64,000 nucleotides of DNA, taken from CAWDDA01 sp963813345. Its GTDB lineage: Bacteria > Acidobacteriota > Blastocatellia > RBC074. The translations under genes were made by a program, and so were the position numbers. Shown piece by piece: positions 20,114-27,793 of this stretch. Each line of letters begins with the position of its first letter. Position 1 is the stretch's first letter. The stretch lies in assembly GCA_963813345.1 (NCBI GenBank), contig CAWEYR010000010.1, forward strand, positions 62,001 to 126,000, given 5' to 3'. The notes below the pieces were generated by a model. The model made no database searches and was not told the DNA's origin. It saw nothing but the letters and a program-made list of their open reading frames with translations.

Positions 20114-22180
20114 CGAATTGCGATTCAGGATCAAATTTCGCCAGGCGTCGACTCGAGCGCGCCATCGCTCGGGAAGCCACGTCGTTGAGCCATACTCGAC
20201 AATGATCGCAGGTGATTCAATTACTTCACCCGGTGAGAAACGCTCGCGATTGTAGACCGCAACTTGTCTCAATCTCGTGCCTACGACTGCCGATGCACGG
20301 TGTGACGGCGTCGCTCGCCTCGCGGCCTTCATTCTGGCTTTAGGTAGGTCGGGTTTTTGCGTGATTCCGTTCGCCCTGAGCCTCAGCGTCACAATCTCGA
20401 TTTCGCGAAGTGGGTCACTGTGCCCATAGCGCTCGAGATGAAGACGGTTGAATTCGCCTATTGGATCACCCGCACCACGGTACTTCGAGCTCAAAGGACT
20501 GACCGCGATAACGCATTGAAAAGGATCTGACCAAATCAGTTTCGCGCCGGGTAAACCCCTCTACTCGAAGATCCGCATGCGCCTTTCTTTCAAGTCTCAG
20601 AAACCTTCGTTCGAAATCAGCACCGAGCGAGTCACCGGCTTTCACCCTCACCATCAGTGTCTGGCTGTAATCTTTCACGACATCGGCAAGAAGCACACCG
20701 AGCGCAGAAAAATTCCCCGGGTCGATCGGAACAATGACTCGGGAGATTCTGAGCGCGTCCGCCAGCGCTACGGCATGCAGCCCGCCTGCGCCTCCAAAGC
20801 TCATCAGAGAAAATAGTCGCGGATCGTGCCCTCGCTCAATTGAAACGAGTCTCAATGCCTGCTCCATGTTCAGATTTGCAACTCGCACGACACCAAGAGC
20901 GGCCTCTTCGATACTGAATTTCCGGCTCGAGGCGCGCGCAAGCTCCTTTGCCAGCCTGGCCTAGCGCTGTTCGCGAACGCTCGACATCGAGCGGCATAGA
21001 GTTGGATAGCAGTCCCACCCCGCCAAAGCGGCCAAGGATCAGATTCGCATCGGTGACAGTCGGTTGATCGCCGAGGCCGTAACAGGCGGGTCCCGGATCA
21101 GCTCCCGCCGACTGCGGACCTACACGTAAGGCGCCTCCAGCATCGACTCTCGCAATCGATCCGCCTCCTGCACCCACAGTGTGAATGTCGAGAACCGGAA
21201 CAGCGACGGGCAAGCCTGCAAGTATCGCCTCATTCGTGGTTATAGCCTTGCCGGTGGAGAGTGACACGTCGGTCGAGGTGCCACCCATATCGAATGTAAT
21301 AACTCGCTTGAAGCCGGCTTGCTTACCAATTGCAAGTGCCGCAACGACTCCGCCGGCTGGACCAGACAGGATGGTCCTAACCGGCTCGCGAGCTGCTTGC
21401 TGAGCGGATATCGACCCACCCGACGATTGCATGATTCGGACGCGTGGCCGGTGCCGGTTCCCTTCAGTAGTGTTCAATCCTTGTTCGAGGTTGCTCAGAT
21501 ATCGTCCGACTTTCGGCACGAGATAAGCATTGATGACAACGGTAGAAGTCCGCTCATATTCCCGATATTCCGGGAGAATCTCATGAGAAAGGGAGATATG
21601 GACTCCAAGGTCTGAGAGAGCTTTTGCGAGCACGGTCTCATGAACCGGGTTGGCAAATGAAAAGAGCAGACATACGGCAATCGATTCCACGCGAGCACGT
21701 TTCAGCCGCTCACGAAGTTGCGGCAAGAGCTGCCAGGTTGAGATCGTCGAGAATAGAACCATCTGAGGCGATACGCTCGGCAATTCCGAAACGCAGATTC
21801 CGGGGGACCAGCGGGGAGCGGCGCTCTACGTTCAAGTTATAAAGATCGGGCCGTGCCTGGCGGCCAATCTCGATAACGTCCTCAAAACCCGCCGTGGTGA
21901 TAAGCGCCGTGCGAGCCCCTTTGCCCTCGAGAAGAGAATTTGTACCGACAGTCGTGCCGTGCGCGATTTCAATCGCGAGCCCTGGTGGGACCGCGCCGTC
22001 AACCTGTTTGTCTGCAATCAGTTTGATGATGCGATCGACACCGGCAATAATCGACTTTTCGGGATGACGTGGGGTGGAAGGGAGCTTAAAGGCGATCCGT
22101 TGACCCTTCCAGGTCGCAACGAAGTCGGTGAACGTGCCGCCAGTATCAATCCCTATCCGTAAGTTCAATTGTGTTATCAT
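20081..22180 (-). CDS. Hydantoinase A / 5-oxoprolinase family protein (frameshifted)
   Basis: Start ATG 22180. The N-terminal actin-like motif RIGIDTGGTFTDF is followed by IAHGTTVGTNSLLEGKGA. After an indel near 21710 come EILPEYREYERTSTVVINAY, SSGGSISAQQAA, RTILSGPAGGVVAA, FDMGGTSTDVSL and SAGADPGPACYG; after another near 20940, FGGAGGLHAVALADAL; and after one near 20500 the C-terminal domain. The total is about 700 residues, standard for HyuA (PF01968/PF05378). It couples ATP to ring opening of cyclic amides with HyuB. The last eleven residues are encoded by a palindromic repeat that extends past the natural C-terminus. The divergent upstream region (22181-22397) contains a small symmetric TTGTG-AAA-CACAA at 22199-22211. 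Confidence 0.92.
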
Positions 22181-22198
22181 TTACGCGATGTATTCATT

Positions 22199-22211
22199 TT
22201 GTGAAACACAA
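22199..22211. promoter_or_regulatory. Possible operator, TTGTG-AAA-CACAA
   Basis: A perfect 5+3+5 inverted repeat 19 bases upstream of the hydantoinase A start, in the divergent region before the 22398 gene. The position suits a repressor site. This is only a symmetry observation and the site is short enough to arise by chance. Confidence 0.25.
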
Positions 22212-22397
22212 TCTGCTTCTCAGCGTGAGAATAACGATGTCGTTTGACTTCACGGCGGGCCGCAGTTGCTTTGCCGGGTAACGTAAGCTACAACAGGAGT
22301 TCCCCTTTTCGCGCCTGCGGGCCACAGAAAGAACGGGGAGCAATTATCACTTTTCGACGCGCAGACGTCGAGAGTCTTGTGGGAGGATGGATCTCTA

Positions 22398-22976
22398 ATG
22401 ATACGAAAACCGCTGATCGTCGCGCTTACCCTCGTGTGTTTGTTTAGTGCGACGGCACTCGCCCAGAACAAACCACTCGTTTATACGGTCGGTCCGAAAC
22501 TCGCAATCGGAACATTGAACACCGGACAGCCAGACGAATATCAGGTCCGTGGCAAAGCCTCATACACGCTCACAGCCGCGAATTCGGATGATACGCTGGT
22601 GGGAGTTCTAACCTACACGCTTCCCGACGAAGCCCGTCAAAAGATTGCGCAACTCACCGGCAAGCCGGTAGCTCAGGTGCCCGCAACGCATACGTTGAAA
22701 GATGTCGTCGCGGAATTCCAGAAGGGTACGGCGTGCCCTGTCGTCCACCTCGAGATCAAGCCGATGGATATGACGGTTGCCGGAACGAAGCTCCGCTTCA
22801 CCAAGAAGATGGTTCTTGACGTTCAGGGTCGCGAACCTGGATCGCTCCAGAAGTTCACTCCACAGCAGGAAATGGATATCCAGTTCTGCGTGTGGACGCG
22901 GCAGATCAACAACGGCGCCATTCGCCGCGGGATCATCCAGCGCGTGAATCAGTTGATCGCCGGTGAGAATCCGTAA
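22398..22976 (+). CDS. Predicted secreted protein of unknown family, paralogue A
   Basis: ATG 22398 follows GGGAGGAT by about ten bases and gives 192 residues. There is a clear signal peptide (IVALTLVCLFSATALAQ) and a mature domain with no family I recognise. It shares a pattern with the next gene: YT-x2-P at the mature start, ASYTLTAANSDDTLVG, ARQKIAQLTGKPVAQV, KGTACPVVHLEI, and a C-terminal WTRQINNGAIRRGIIQRVN. The single conserved Cys in GTACP and another in QFCVWTRQI could form a disulphide. It is probably periplasmic. Its stop overlaps the next start by 14 bases. Confidence 0.85.
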   Translation: MIRKPLIVALTLVCLFSATALAQNKPLVYTVGPKLAIGTLNTGQPDEYQVRGKASYTLTAANSDDTLVGVLTYTLPDEARQKIAQLTGKPVAQVPATHTLKDVVAEFQKGTACPVVHLEIKPMDMTVAGTKLRFTKKMVLDVQGREPGSLQKFTPQQEMDIQFCVWTRQINNGAIRRGIIQRVNQLIAGENP

Positions 22977-23550
22977 CCAGCAAAGGTTATTGCACATTCT
23001 ACTGTCGGTAGCGGCGGTTCTGCCTGCATTCCTGATCACGGAGGCGGGGCAGCCCCGCCCTCCGGTCGTCTATACCACGCCTGCGCGCAACCTCGAGTTT
23101 TCCTTCGTTCCTGCCACGTCGTCGGCTTCCGGTGCGATCAGCTCTCCTGTCGCTCTGGATGGGCGCGCCAATTACACACTCACATCAGTAGGAGACGACG
23201 ACAGCCTCAGCGGAACATTTACGATCATTCTTTCGAATGTGGTGCGGCAAAAGATTGCCGAAATTACGCAGTCGAAGGTCGACCAGGTCGCGGAAACCTA
23301 CTCGCGTAAGAACGTGCCGGCGAAATTCGCAAAGGGCACGGCCTGCCCAAGTATCGATATCGAATTTGCGGAAGTTGAGATTGACGTGACAGGTGGTCGG
23401 ATTGCGACGTCCGGCGCAAAACTTGTCATGCCAGAGTCAGCCGATCGACTAGTACAGTTGATGTGCTTCCTGACCCGCCAGATCAACGCCAATCTCGAAA
23501 GACGCGGTATCGTCCGCAGCATCAATCGCACGATTGAAGGGGATAAGTGA
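22963..23550 (+). CDS. Predicted secreted protein of unknown family, paralogue B
   Basis: A GTG at 22963 inside the end of paralogue A starts this 195-residue protein, so translation is likely coupled. A signal peptide (LLHILLSVAAVLPAFLITEA) precedes a mature part that aligns with paralogue A: ANYTLTSVGDDDSLSGTF, VRQKIAEITQSKVDQVAETY, AKGTACPSIDIEF, MCFLTRQINANLERRGIV. Both Cys positions (GTACP and the Cys before LTRQIN) are kept. The pair looks like a tandem duplication with considerable divergence. Function is unknown and no enzyme motif is seen. Confidence 0.85.
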   Translation: MRIRNQQRLLHILLSVAAVLPAFLITEAGQPRPPVVYTTPARNLEFSFVPATSSASGAISSPVALDGRANYTLTSVGDDDSLSGTFTIILSNVVRQKIAEITQSKVDQVAETYSRKNVPAKFAKGTACPSIDIEFAEVEIDVTGGRIATSGAKLVMPESADRLVQLMCFLTRQINANLERRGIVRSINRTIEGDK

Positions 23551-23701
23551 GAAGAGGGTGCTGAGTGCTGGTGCGGGTGCTGGGTGCTGAGTATGGAGTT
23601 CAAGCTTTAGCTTGCCGTCTGCAATGCATTGCGAACGAGCAAGCTAAAGCTTGAACTCCATACTCAGCACTCAGCACTCAGCACTCAGCACTCTCTTTGA
23701 A
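23551..23701. repeat. Giant compound palindrome: heptad arms around a family 1 pair
   Basis: The left side has GTGCTGAGTGCTGG-type heptads, then GAGTTCAAGCTTTAGCTTGC; after a 25-base loop the right side has GCAAGCTAAAGCTTGAACTC and four to five TCAGCAC heptads. So the whole is one large inverted repeat with variable-number heptads on both flanks. It lies between convergent genes. A second copy with the same order is at 55862-56016. Confidence 0.9.
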
Positions 23702-24106
23702 TCACCTGCGGTGCGTGATCATACTGTCAACGCTCCACGCGCCGCCTCCCGCGAAGGACAAGTAGAGAAACAGAAAAGAGTACAGCGCAGCGAGCTCACC
23801 ACCATTGAGGACAGGGTAAAAGCCTTGTGGCGCGTGAGCCATGAAATAGGCTACGGCCATCATCCCTGAAAGCAGAAAGGCAACGGGCCTGGTGAAGATA
23901 CCAAGGAGCAGTAAGAGCCCGCCGAAAAACTCCAGGATTCCTGCAACCAGCACAAGTGCAGGCAAAGGGCTGGGCATAGGTTGCTGGGGTGGTGGATAGC
24001 CAAACAGCTTCTGAGCGCCGTGCTGCATGAAAAGCAACGCAGCTACGATTCGCAAAACGCTGAGTATCCGGGGAGCCCAGGTTGAATACAAGGATTCGTA
24101 GGCCAT
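23702..24106 (-). CDS. DoxX family membrane protein
   Basis: ATG 24106 has AGGAGGAC about six bases upstream and gives 134 residues; the longer upstream frame overlaps the neighbouring gene and lacks a ribosome site. Four hydrophobic helices are visible (ILSVLRIVAALLFMQHGAQK, ALVLVAGILEFFGGLLLLLG, PVAFLLSGMMAVAYFMAHA, AALYSFLFLYLSFAGGG). The motif MQHGAQKLFG and the FxGGxLLxLG segment are standard for DoxX (PF07681). The family has roles in thiosulphate/quinone or redox-sensitive membrane complexes, but the exact activity here is not known. Confidence 0.93.
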   Translation of the reverse strand: MAYESLYSTWAPRILSVLRIVAALLFMQHGAQKLFGYPPPQQPMPSPLPALVLVAGILEFFGGLLLLLGIFTRPVAFLLSGMMAVAYFMAHAPQGFYPVLNGGELAALYSFLFLYLSFAGGGAWSVDSMITHRR

Positions 24107-24134
24107 TCGTCCTCCTGTCAGCGATTGTGTTTGA

Positions 24135-25382
24135 TCAGTGACTGTGCGGGTGAGGATGCGTCTGGTAATGCTGTCTGAGCAAGTCCTTGCCGTAGTCATT
24201 TCCGTTGGGCGTTCTGACCACGGTATGAATATGTTCCCGAGTCGGTGTGCGCCGGTCGAGATGCCGGAGCGCAATTGGAAGCTGATGATCAAACTCGATG
24301 AGAATCACCGGGCTCTGAATACGATAGTAGAAAACACTCGTTGAATCTGAGCCGCCGACCCACGCGAACCATGTGTCATCGAGATGTTTTCGTACTTCAT
24401 CCATCTTCACTTTCGCATGGCCGTCTCTCATGTTCCGCACGTACTCGTTGATCACCTCCAGCAGTTGCTGCTTTTGTGGTCCGGACAGTTCCGCCGCTCG
24501 TATGCCTGCATAGTTAAGGACGATATTGTCCTTGAAGGCTTCACCAACGTTGTTGTTGCCTGACTTTGAGACGTTGATGATCGCTTTTGCGCGCTGTTTT
24601 TCATCCAGAGCCTTGAGGAGTGCCAGTCCCTTATCCTGCTCGTCCTGCAGCACTCTCGTGCCCGCGTACTTCCCCGCGTTCGCAATCACCGGTTCAGAAC
24701 CCATGAAGGTTGGCGACATCACCACCTGATCGCCCATCACAAAGTAATTGATGTTGAGATGATGGCCGTCGAGCTGCCATCCCCACGGCTCTTTGTCTGA
24801 GGGCGACCCCATGACTGTAATCCAATAGAGCGAGTCACCATATTGTTCGAAGTCGTTGTTATTGAGCTCACCGAGCGTGTGGTTGAGATTCATGATGTCG
24901 CGTGAAAGTTTCAACCCCTTCGCGCTCAGCGACGCGCGCAGCAATCCAATCGCGCTTTCGCGTTGCGCGTCAGACATCTCCTTAAAGCTCGTACCCTGAC
25001 GGATATAAAAATGCTGGTTCATCCACTTGCGCCATTCCGGATCATCGACCGCATATTCGGTGCGTGCCCGCTGCTCTTTGGTCAAGGCGGCAAGGAACAG
25101 AGAGGCTGCCTTACGGACTGGTTCCGTTGAGACTCCGGTCGACCGTACAGAAAAAAGGCCCGGTACTACCGCGCCTTCGGTAGTAACGCCTTTGAACGGT
25201 TCCTGAAGGCCCCGCGTTTCAGCATCCTTCGACATTTGCCGGAAACGTTCTTCTCGGCTTGCGGTTTGCGAACCAGGCTGTTGTTGCGAAAGCGTTCGAA
25301 CGCCCAGTCCGACAATGGCGAGCAACGCGACATACCCTAGAAACGAAAAGCAACGTGCAATTGGCAAATCTGGATTAGTCAT
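24135..25382 (-). CDS. DUF3500 domain protein, membrane-anchored or secreted
   Basis: An intact 415-residue protein with AGGAG upstream of ATG 25382. The N-terminus has one hydrophobic segment (CFSFLGYVALLAIVGLGVRT). The rest matches the DUF3500 pattern (PF12006): SDAQRESAIGLLRASLSAKG, YGDSLYWITVMGSPSDKEPW, GWQLDGHHLNINYFVMGDQV, MSPTFMGSEP, and a C-terminal VILIEFDHQ followed by REHIHTVVRTPNGNDYGKDL. The conserved His residues (DGHH, FDHQ, HIH) suggest a metal site, which is inference. It ends in a His-rich tail (HPHPHSH). It runs in the same direction as DoxX, 28 bases apart, so they may be co-expressed. Confidence 0.9.
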   Translation of the reverse strand: MTNPDLPIARCFSFLGYVALLAIVGLGVRTLSQQQPGSQTASREERFRQMSKDAETRGLQEPFKGVTTEGAVVPGLFSVRSTGVSTEPVRKAASLFLAALTKEQRARTEYAVDDPEWRKWMNQHFYIRQGTSFKEMSDAQRESAIGLLRASLSAKGLKLSRDIMNLNHTLGELNNNDFEQYGDSLYWITVMGSPSDKEPWGWQLDGHHLNINYFVMGDQVVMSPTFMGSEPVIANAGKYAGTRVLQDEQDKGLALLKALDEKQRAKAIINVSKSGNNNVGEAFKDNIVLNYAGIRAAELSGPQKQQLLEVINEYVRNMRDGHAKVKMDEVRKHLDDTWFAWVGGSDSTSVFYYRIQSPVILIEFDHQLPIALRHLDRRTPTREHIHTVVRTPNGNDYGKDLLRQHYQTHPHPHSH

Positions 25383-25486
25383 TTAGGTCTCCTGGGAATC
25401 GGTGAAGATCTCCTTTGCGCTAACTCTAGCCCTGATGGGCGATTGACGCCAGACCCACGAGCGTATGTTCGTAGCCGAGAGTCCGT

Positions 25487-25606
25487 GGGAGCGCCAGGCT
25501 CCAGCCTGGCGCGTGTCAATGTCGCTAAGGCGTTCGGCGATGATGACTGCGCCAGGCTGGAGCCTGGCGCTCCCGGGCGCTGGCGCTCCCAGGGCGGTAC
25601 AGCGTA
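25487..25606. repeat. Family 3 repeat fused to family 2 half-element
   Basis: An inverted pair GGGAGCGCCAGGCTCCAGCC ... GGCTGGAGCCTGGCGCTCCC, then a truncated duplicate GGCGCTCCCAGG and a family 2 half site (GCGGTACAGCGTAG). The order of joined half-elements suggests successive insertions at one site. It occupies most of the divergent gap between DUF3500 and VWFA genes. Confidence 0.85.
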
Positions 25607-25613
25607 GCTTTAC

Positions 25614-25641
25614 TTGCGGTTGCACCATTCTGTGCTAGAAT
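25614..25641 (+). promoter_or_regulatory. Putative sigma-70-type promoter of the VWFA gene
   Basis: TTGCGG (25614-25619), 16-base spacer, TAGAAT (25636-25641), placed 66 bases before ATG 25707. It lies directly after the repeat island. Confidence 0.45.
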
Positions 25642-25706
25642 GACGCTGTCCGTCCCCGCAGAATGCCAAGACGAGTTCTATCTTTTTACGTTTCAGGGGA
25701 GTGGCC

Positions 25707-26717
25707 ATGTTCAGGAAAGCGATATCCATTGGGGCGCTGAGCATCATTGCTACGGTGTTCTTTGGTCTTGCTGTCACCCAGGCACAGCAGGAGGTCCAGG
25801 AACCCCGGTCAGCAACGCCCGCCCGGCAGGACCTGACTCCGGCGGCTTCCGACGACAAGCAGAAACGCGACCAGGGTCCGGTTGTCAAAGAGCGCACCGA
25901 TGTCGTCACACTCTCCGTAACGGTTACAGACCCCTACAATCGTCTTGTTACCGGGCTCAACAAAAACAATTTCGAAATCTTCGAAGACAAGATCAAACAG
26001 GATATTGAGTTCTTCAGGGATGAAGATGTACCGGTAAGTCTCGGCATAGTATTCGACGTTTCGGGCAGTATGAAAGGCAAGCTCGACCGCGCGCGCGACG
26101 CATTGAAAGCGTTCATCGAGACGAGTCACGATGATGATGACTTTTTCCTCGTCGGATTCAACCAGCGTGCAAATCTGCTCTCGGAATTCGCAGACGGCTC
26201 GAGCGTCGTCAACAAGCTGAGTTTTGTCGACGCCAAAGGGCAGACGGCGCTTTACGATGCAGCATACCTGGGCATCGAAAAAGTCCGGCAGGGACGGCAC
26301 GCCAAGCGCGCGCTTCTGCTCATCTCTGATGGCCAGGACAACTCGTCGCGGTACACGTATGGCGAGCTCCGGAAGCTTCTCAAGGAAGCCAACGTTCAGA
26401 TCTACAGTATTGGAATCGTCGAAATGGGCGGCGGTGCGGGCAGCTCGCTTGATCTGCAGGGGCAATCAATTCTCGAAGAAGTCGCTCAGGTCACCGGCGG
26501 AAAGGCATTCTTCCCCCGGTCAGGAGCAGAGCTCGAAGACGCGACAACACGAATTGCGCTTGAACTGCGGCATCAATACAGTATCGGCTACATTCCTACC
26601 AACGTGAAGCGTGACGGCCAGTGGCACAAGCTTCGAGTCAAAGTGAACCCGCCAAAGGGTCTTCCGAGTCTCCAGGTAAGGACAAAGGAAGGCTACTATT
26701 CTACGGCTGAGAAGTAG
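25707..26717 (+). CDS. Secreted VWFA-domain protein
   Basis: ATG 25707 follows AGGGGAG and gives 336 residues; a GTG two codons earlier is a weaker start. A signal peptide (GALSIIATVFFGLAVTQAQ) is followed by a beta-domain (VVTLSVTVTDPYNRLVTGLN, NFEIFEDKIKQDIEFF) and a von Willebrand A domain with the MIDAS DVSGSM motif, a downstream GQTALYDAAY loop and the strand LLLISDGQDNSSR. This arrangement is the 'VWFA-related Acidobacteria domain' protein type, very common in this phylum. It likely binds a metal-dependent protein ligand in the periplasm or at the surface; partners are unknown. It ends with the typical HKLRVKVNPPKGLPSLQVRT, then GYY. Confidence 0.93.
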   Translation: MFRKAISIGALSIIATVFFGLAVTQAQQEVQEPRSATPARQDLTPAASDDKQKRDQGPVVKERTDVVTLSVTVTDPYNRLVTGLNKNNFEIFEDKIKQDIEFFRDEDVPVSLGIVFDVSGSMKGKLDRARDALKAFIETSHDDDDFFLVGFNQRANLLSEFADGSSVVNKLSFVDAKGQTALYDAAYLGIEKVRQGRHAKRALLLISDGQDNSSRYTYGELRKLLKEANVQIYSIGIVEMGGGAGSSLDLQGQSILEEVAQVTGGKAFFPRSGAELEDATTRIALELRHQYSIGYIPTNVKRDGQWHKLRVKVNPPKGLPSLQVRTKEGYYSTAEK

Positions 26718-27144
26718 ACGTCAGCTGACGCAAGATTCCGCCTGAAGGCGGTACAACGTACCTTACTCCGCTTTTTTCTTTCGTGCCCTTTGTTTTCTTC
26801 TCGGTTTGAAAACTCTTTACAGCTGCGTCTTCGTCGGGGAAGGACTCGATCAGGTCGAGAAGCTGTGTAATCTTCAGCGCGCCGTAAACGCGGTCGGTCA
26901 ATCCTACGAGTTTCAACTCGCCACCACCGTCCTTGACCCTCTTGTAAGCGCGCACGATCTCGCCGATGCCCATGCTGTCGATGATAGGCACCTCAGTCAG
27001 ATTGAGCAGTATTTGATTGGTTCCAGTGCCCATAACCCTGTCGATAAGCATCTGTAACTGGAATCCACCCTGTCCCTTGATGAATTTTCCACGAAGGTCC
27101 AGCGACGCGATCGTTTCCACGTAATGTATGCCAATCGTTAACAT
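26701..27144 (-). CDS. STAS-domain anti-anti-sigma factor-like protein
   Basis: ATG 27144 gives 147 residues: MLTIGIHYVETIASLDLRGK is the STAS first strand, ILLNLTEVPIIDSMGIGEIV carries the conserved Asp-Ser of SpoIIAA-like proteins (phosphorylatable Ser in DSMG), and YGALKITQLLDLIESFPDED is the final helix region. The domain ends near residue 115; the following Lys-rich stretch and the tail RYVVPPSGGILRQL come from read-through into a family 2 repeat. It probably works in partner switching with a serine kinase such as an RsbW/SpoIIAB type, none of which is next to it. A good promoter lies 73 bases upstream. Confidence 0.92.
   Translation of the reverse strand: MLTIGIHYVETIASLDLRGKFIKGQGGFQLQMLIDRVMGTGTNQILLNLTEVPIIDSMGIGEIVRAYKRVKDGGGELKLVGLTDRVYGALKITQLLDLIESFPDEDAAVKSFQTEKKTKGTKEKSGVRYVVPPSGGILRQLTSTSQP
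26734..26762. repeat. Family 2 repeat, single unit
   Basis: GATTCCGCCTGAAGGCGGTA followed by CAACGTACC. It lies between the convergent VWFA and STAS genes and encodes part of the STAS C-terminus (YVVPPSGG). Confidence 0.88.
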
Positions 27145-27216
27145 AGATGTGGGGAATACTCTTCCAGAGCCGTTTTCTGCGGAAGGCGCTCTAAGCAGCG
27201 CCAAAGTACATCCTGC

Positions 27217-27244
27217 ATTCTAACCGACAAGATGCTAAGTTCAA
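27217..27244 (-). promoter_or_regulatory. Putative promoter of the STAS gene
   Basis: On the minus strand TTGAAC (27239-27244), 16-base spacer, TAGAAT (27217-27222), 73 bases before the start codon. The spacer contains a 20-base motif that recurs at 38513-38532 with one mismatch. Confidence 0.55.
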
Positions 27245-27522
27245 ACCGTTGTCACTGGTGGTGACTCGGTTACTTCGAAAAACCTACTCTCTCCCGTTCG
27301 CGACCACTTTACAAACACAGTTCAAAAAAATGAGGTTGGTGTGAGCCAATTCGCCGCAAAATTTCGCCTTCCCGATTGAGACCGCAGGCAACAGGTTAGT
27401 TGCCTCGCGCAGTGGTGAAGCCGTTGGCCAAGTGTCAATGCCATTTCAAGAAAACGCAGGCTGGTGAGCTTCCACCGTGCCAGACAGCAGACCAGAGTTA
27501 TTGGCCTGCAAAGGAGAAGATC

Positions 27523-27714
27523 ATGTTTGTGGAAATCATGGGAATCTTCCTGTTGTTCAGCGCCAGCTTCTTACCGTCCACGACCCAATCAGATGGCGGA
27601 TTGACCTCCCCGAAGCGCGTCGAGCAGCATCGCATCGTTACGCGTCCTGACCTCTCTCACGAGTACTTGCTTAACCCAGCTAGTTCCGGCTGCCCAAGCT
27701 GCCGCCCCCGTTGA
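27523..27714 (+). CDS. Possible small exported peptide
   Basis: ATG 27523 is preceded by AAAGGAG six bases upstream and opens 63 codons. The N-terminus MFVEIMGIFLLFSASFLPST is hydrophobic and signal-like; the rest is polar with two Cys near the end (SSGCPSCRPR). No homologue is recognised. The strong ribosome site is the main support. The rest of 27245-27780 holds nothing else I can identify. Confidence 0.35.
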   Translation: MFVEIMGIFLLFSASFLPSTTQSDGGLTSPKRVEQHRIVTRPDLSHEYLLNPASSGCPSCRPR

Positions 27715-27793
27715 GATTTCAATGGGGTACGTGCCGGGACGAGTATGAGACCCCGCATTGAACCAAAACCAGTTCGCGATAGGAGGATGTATC

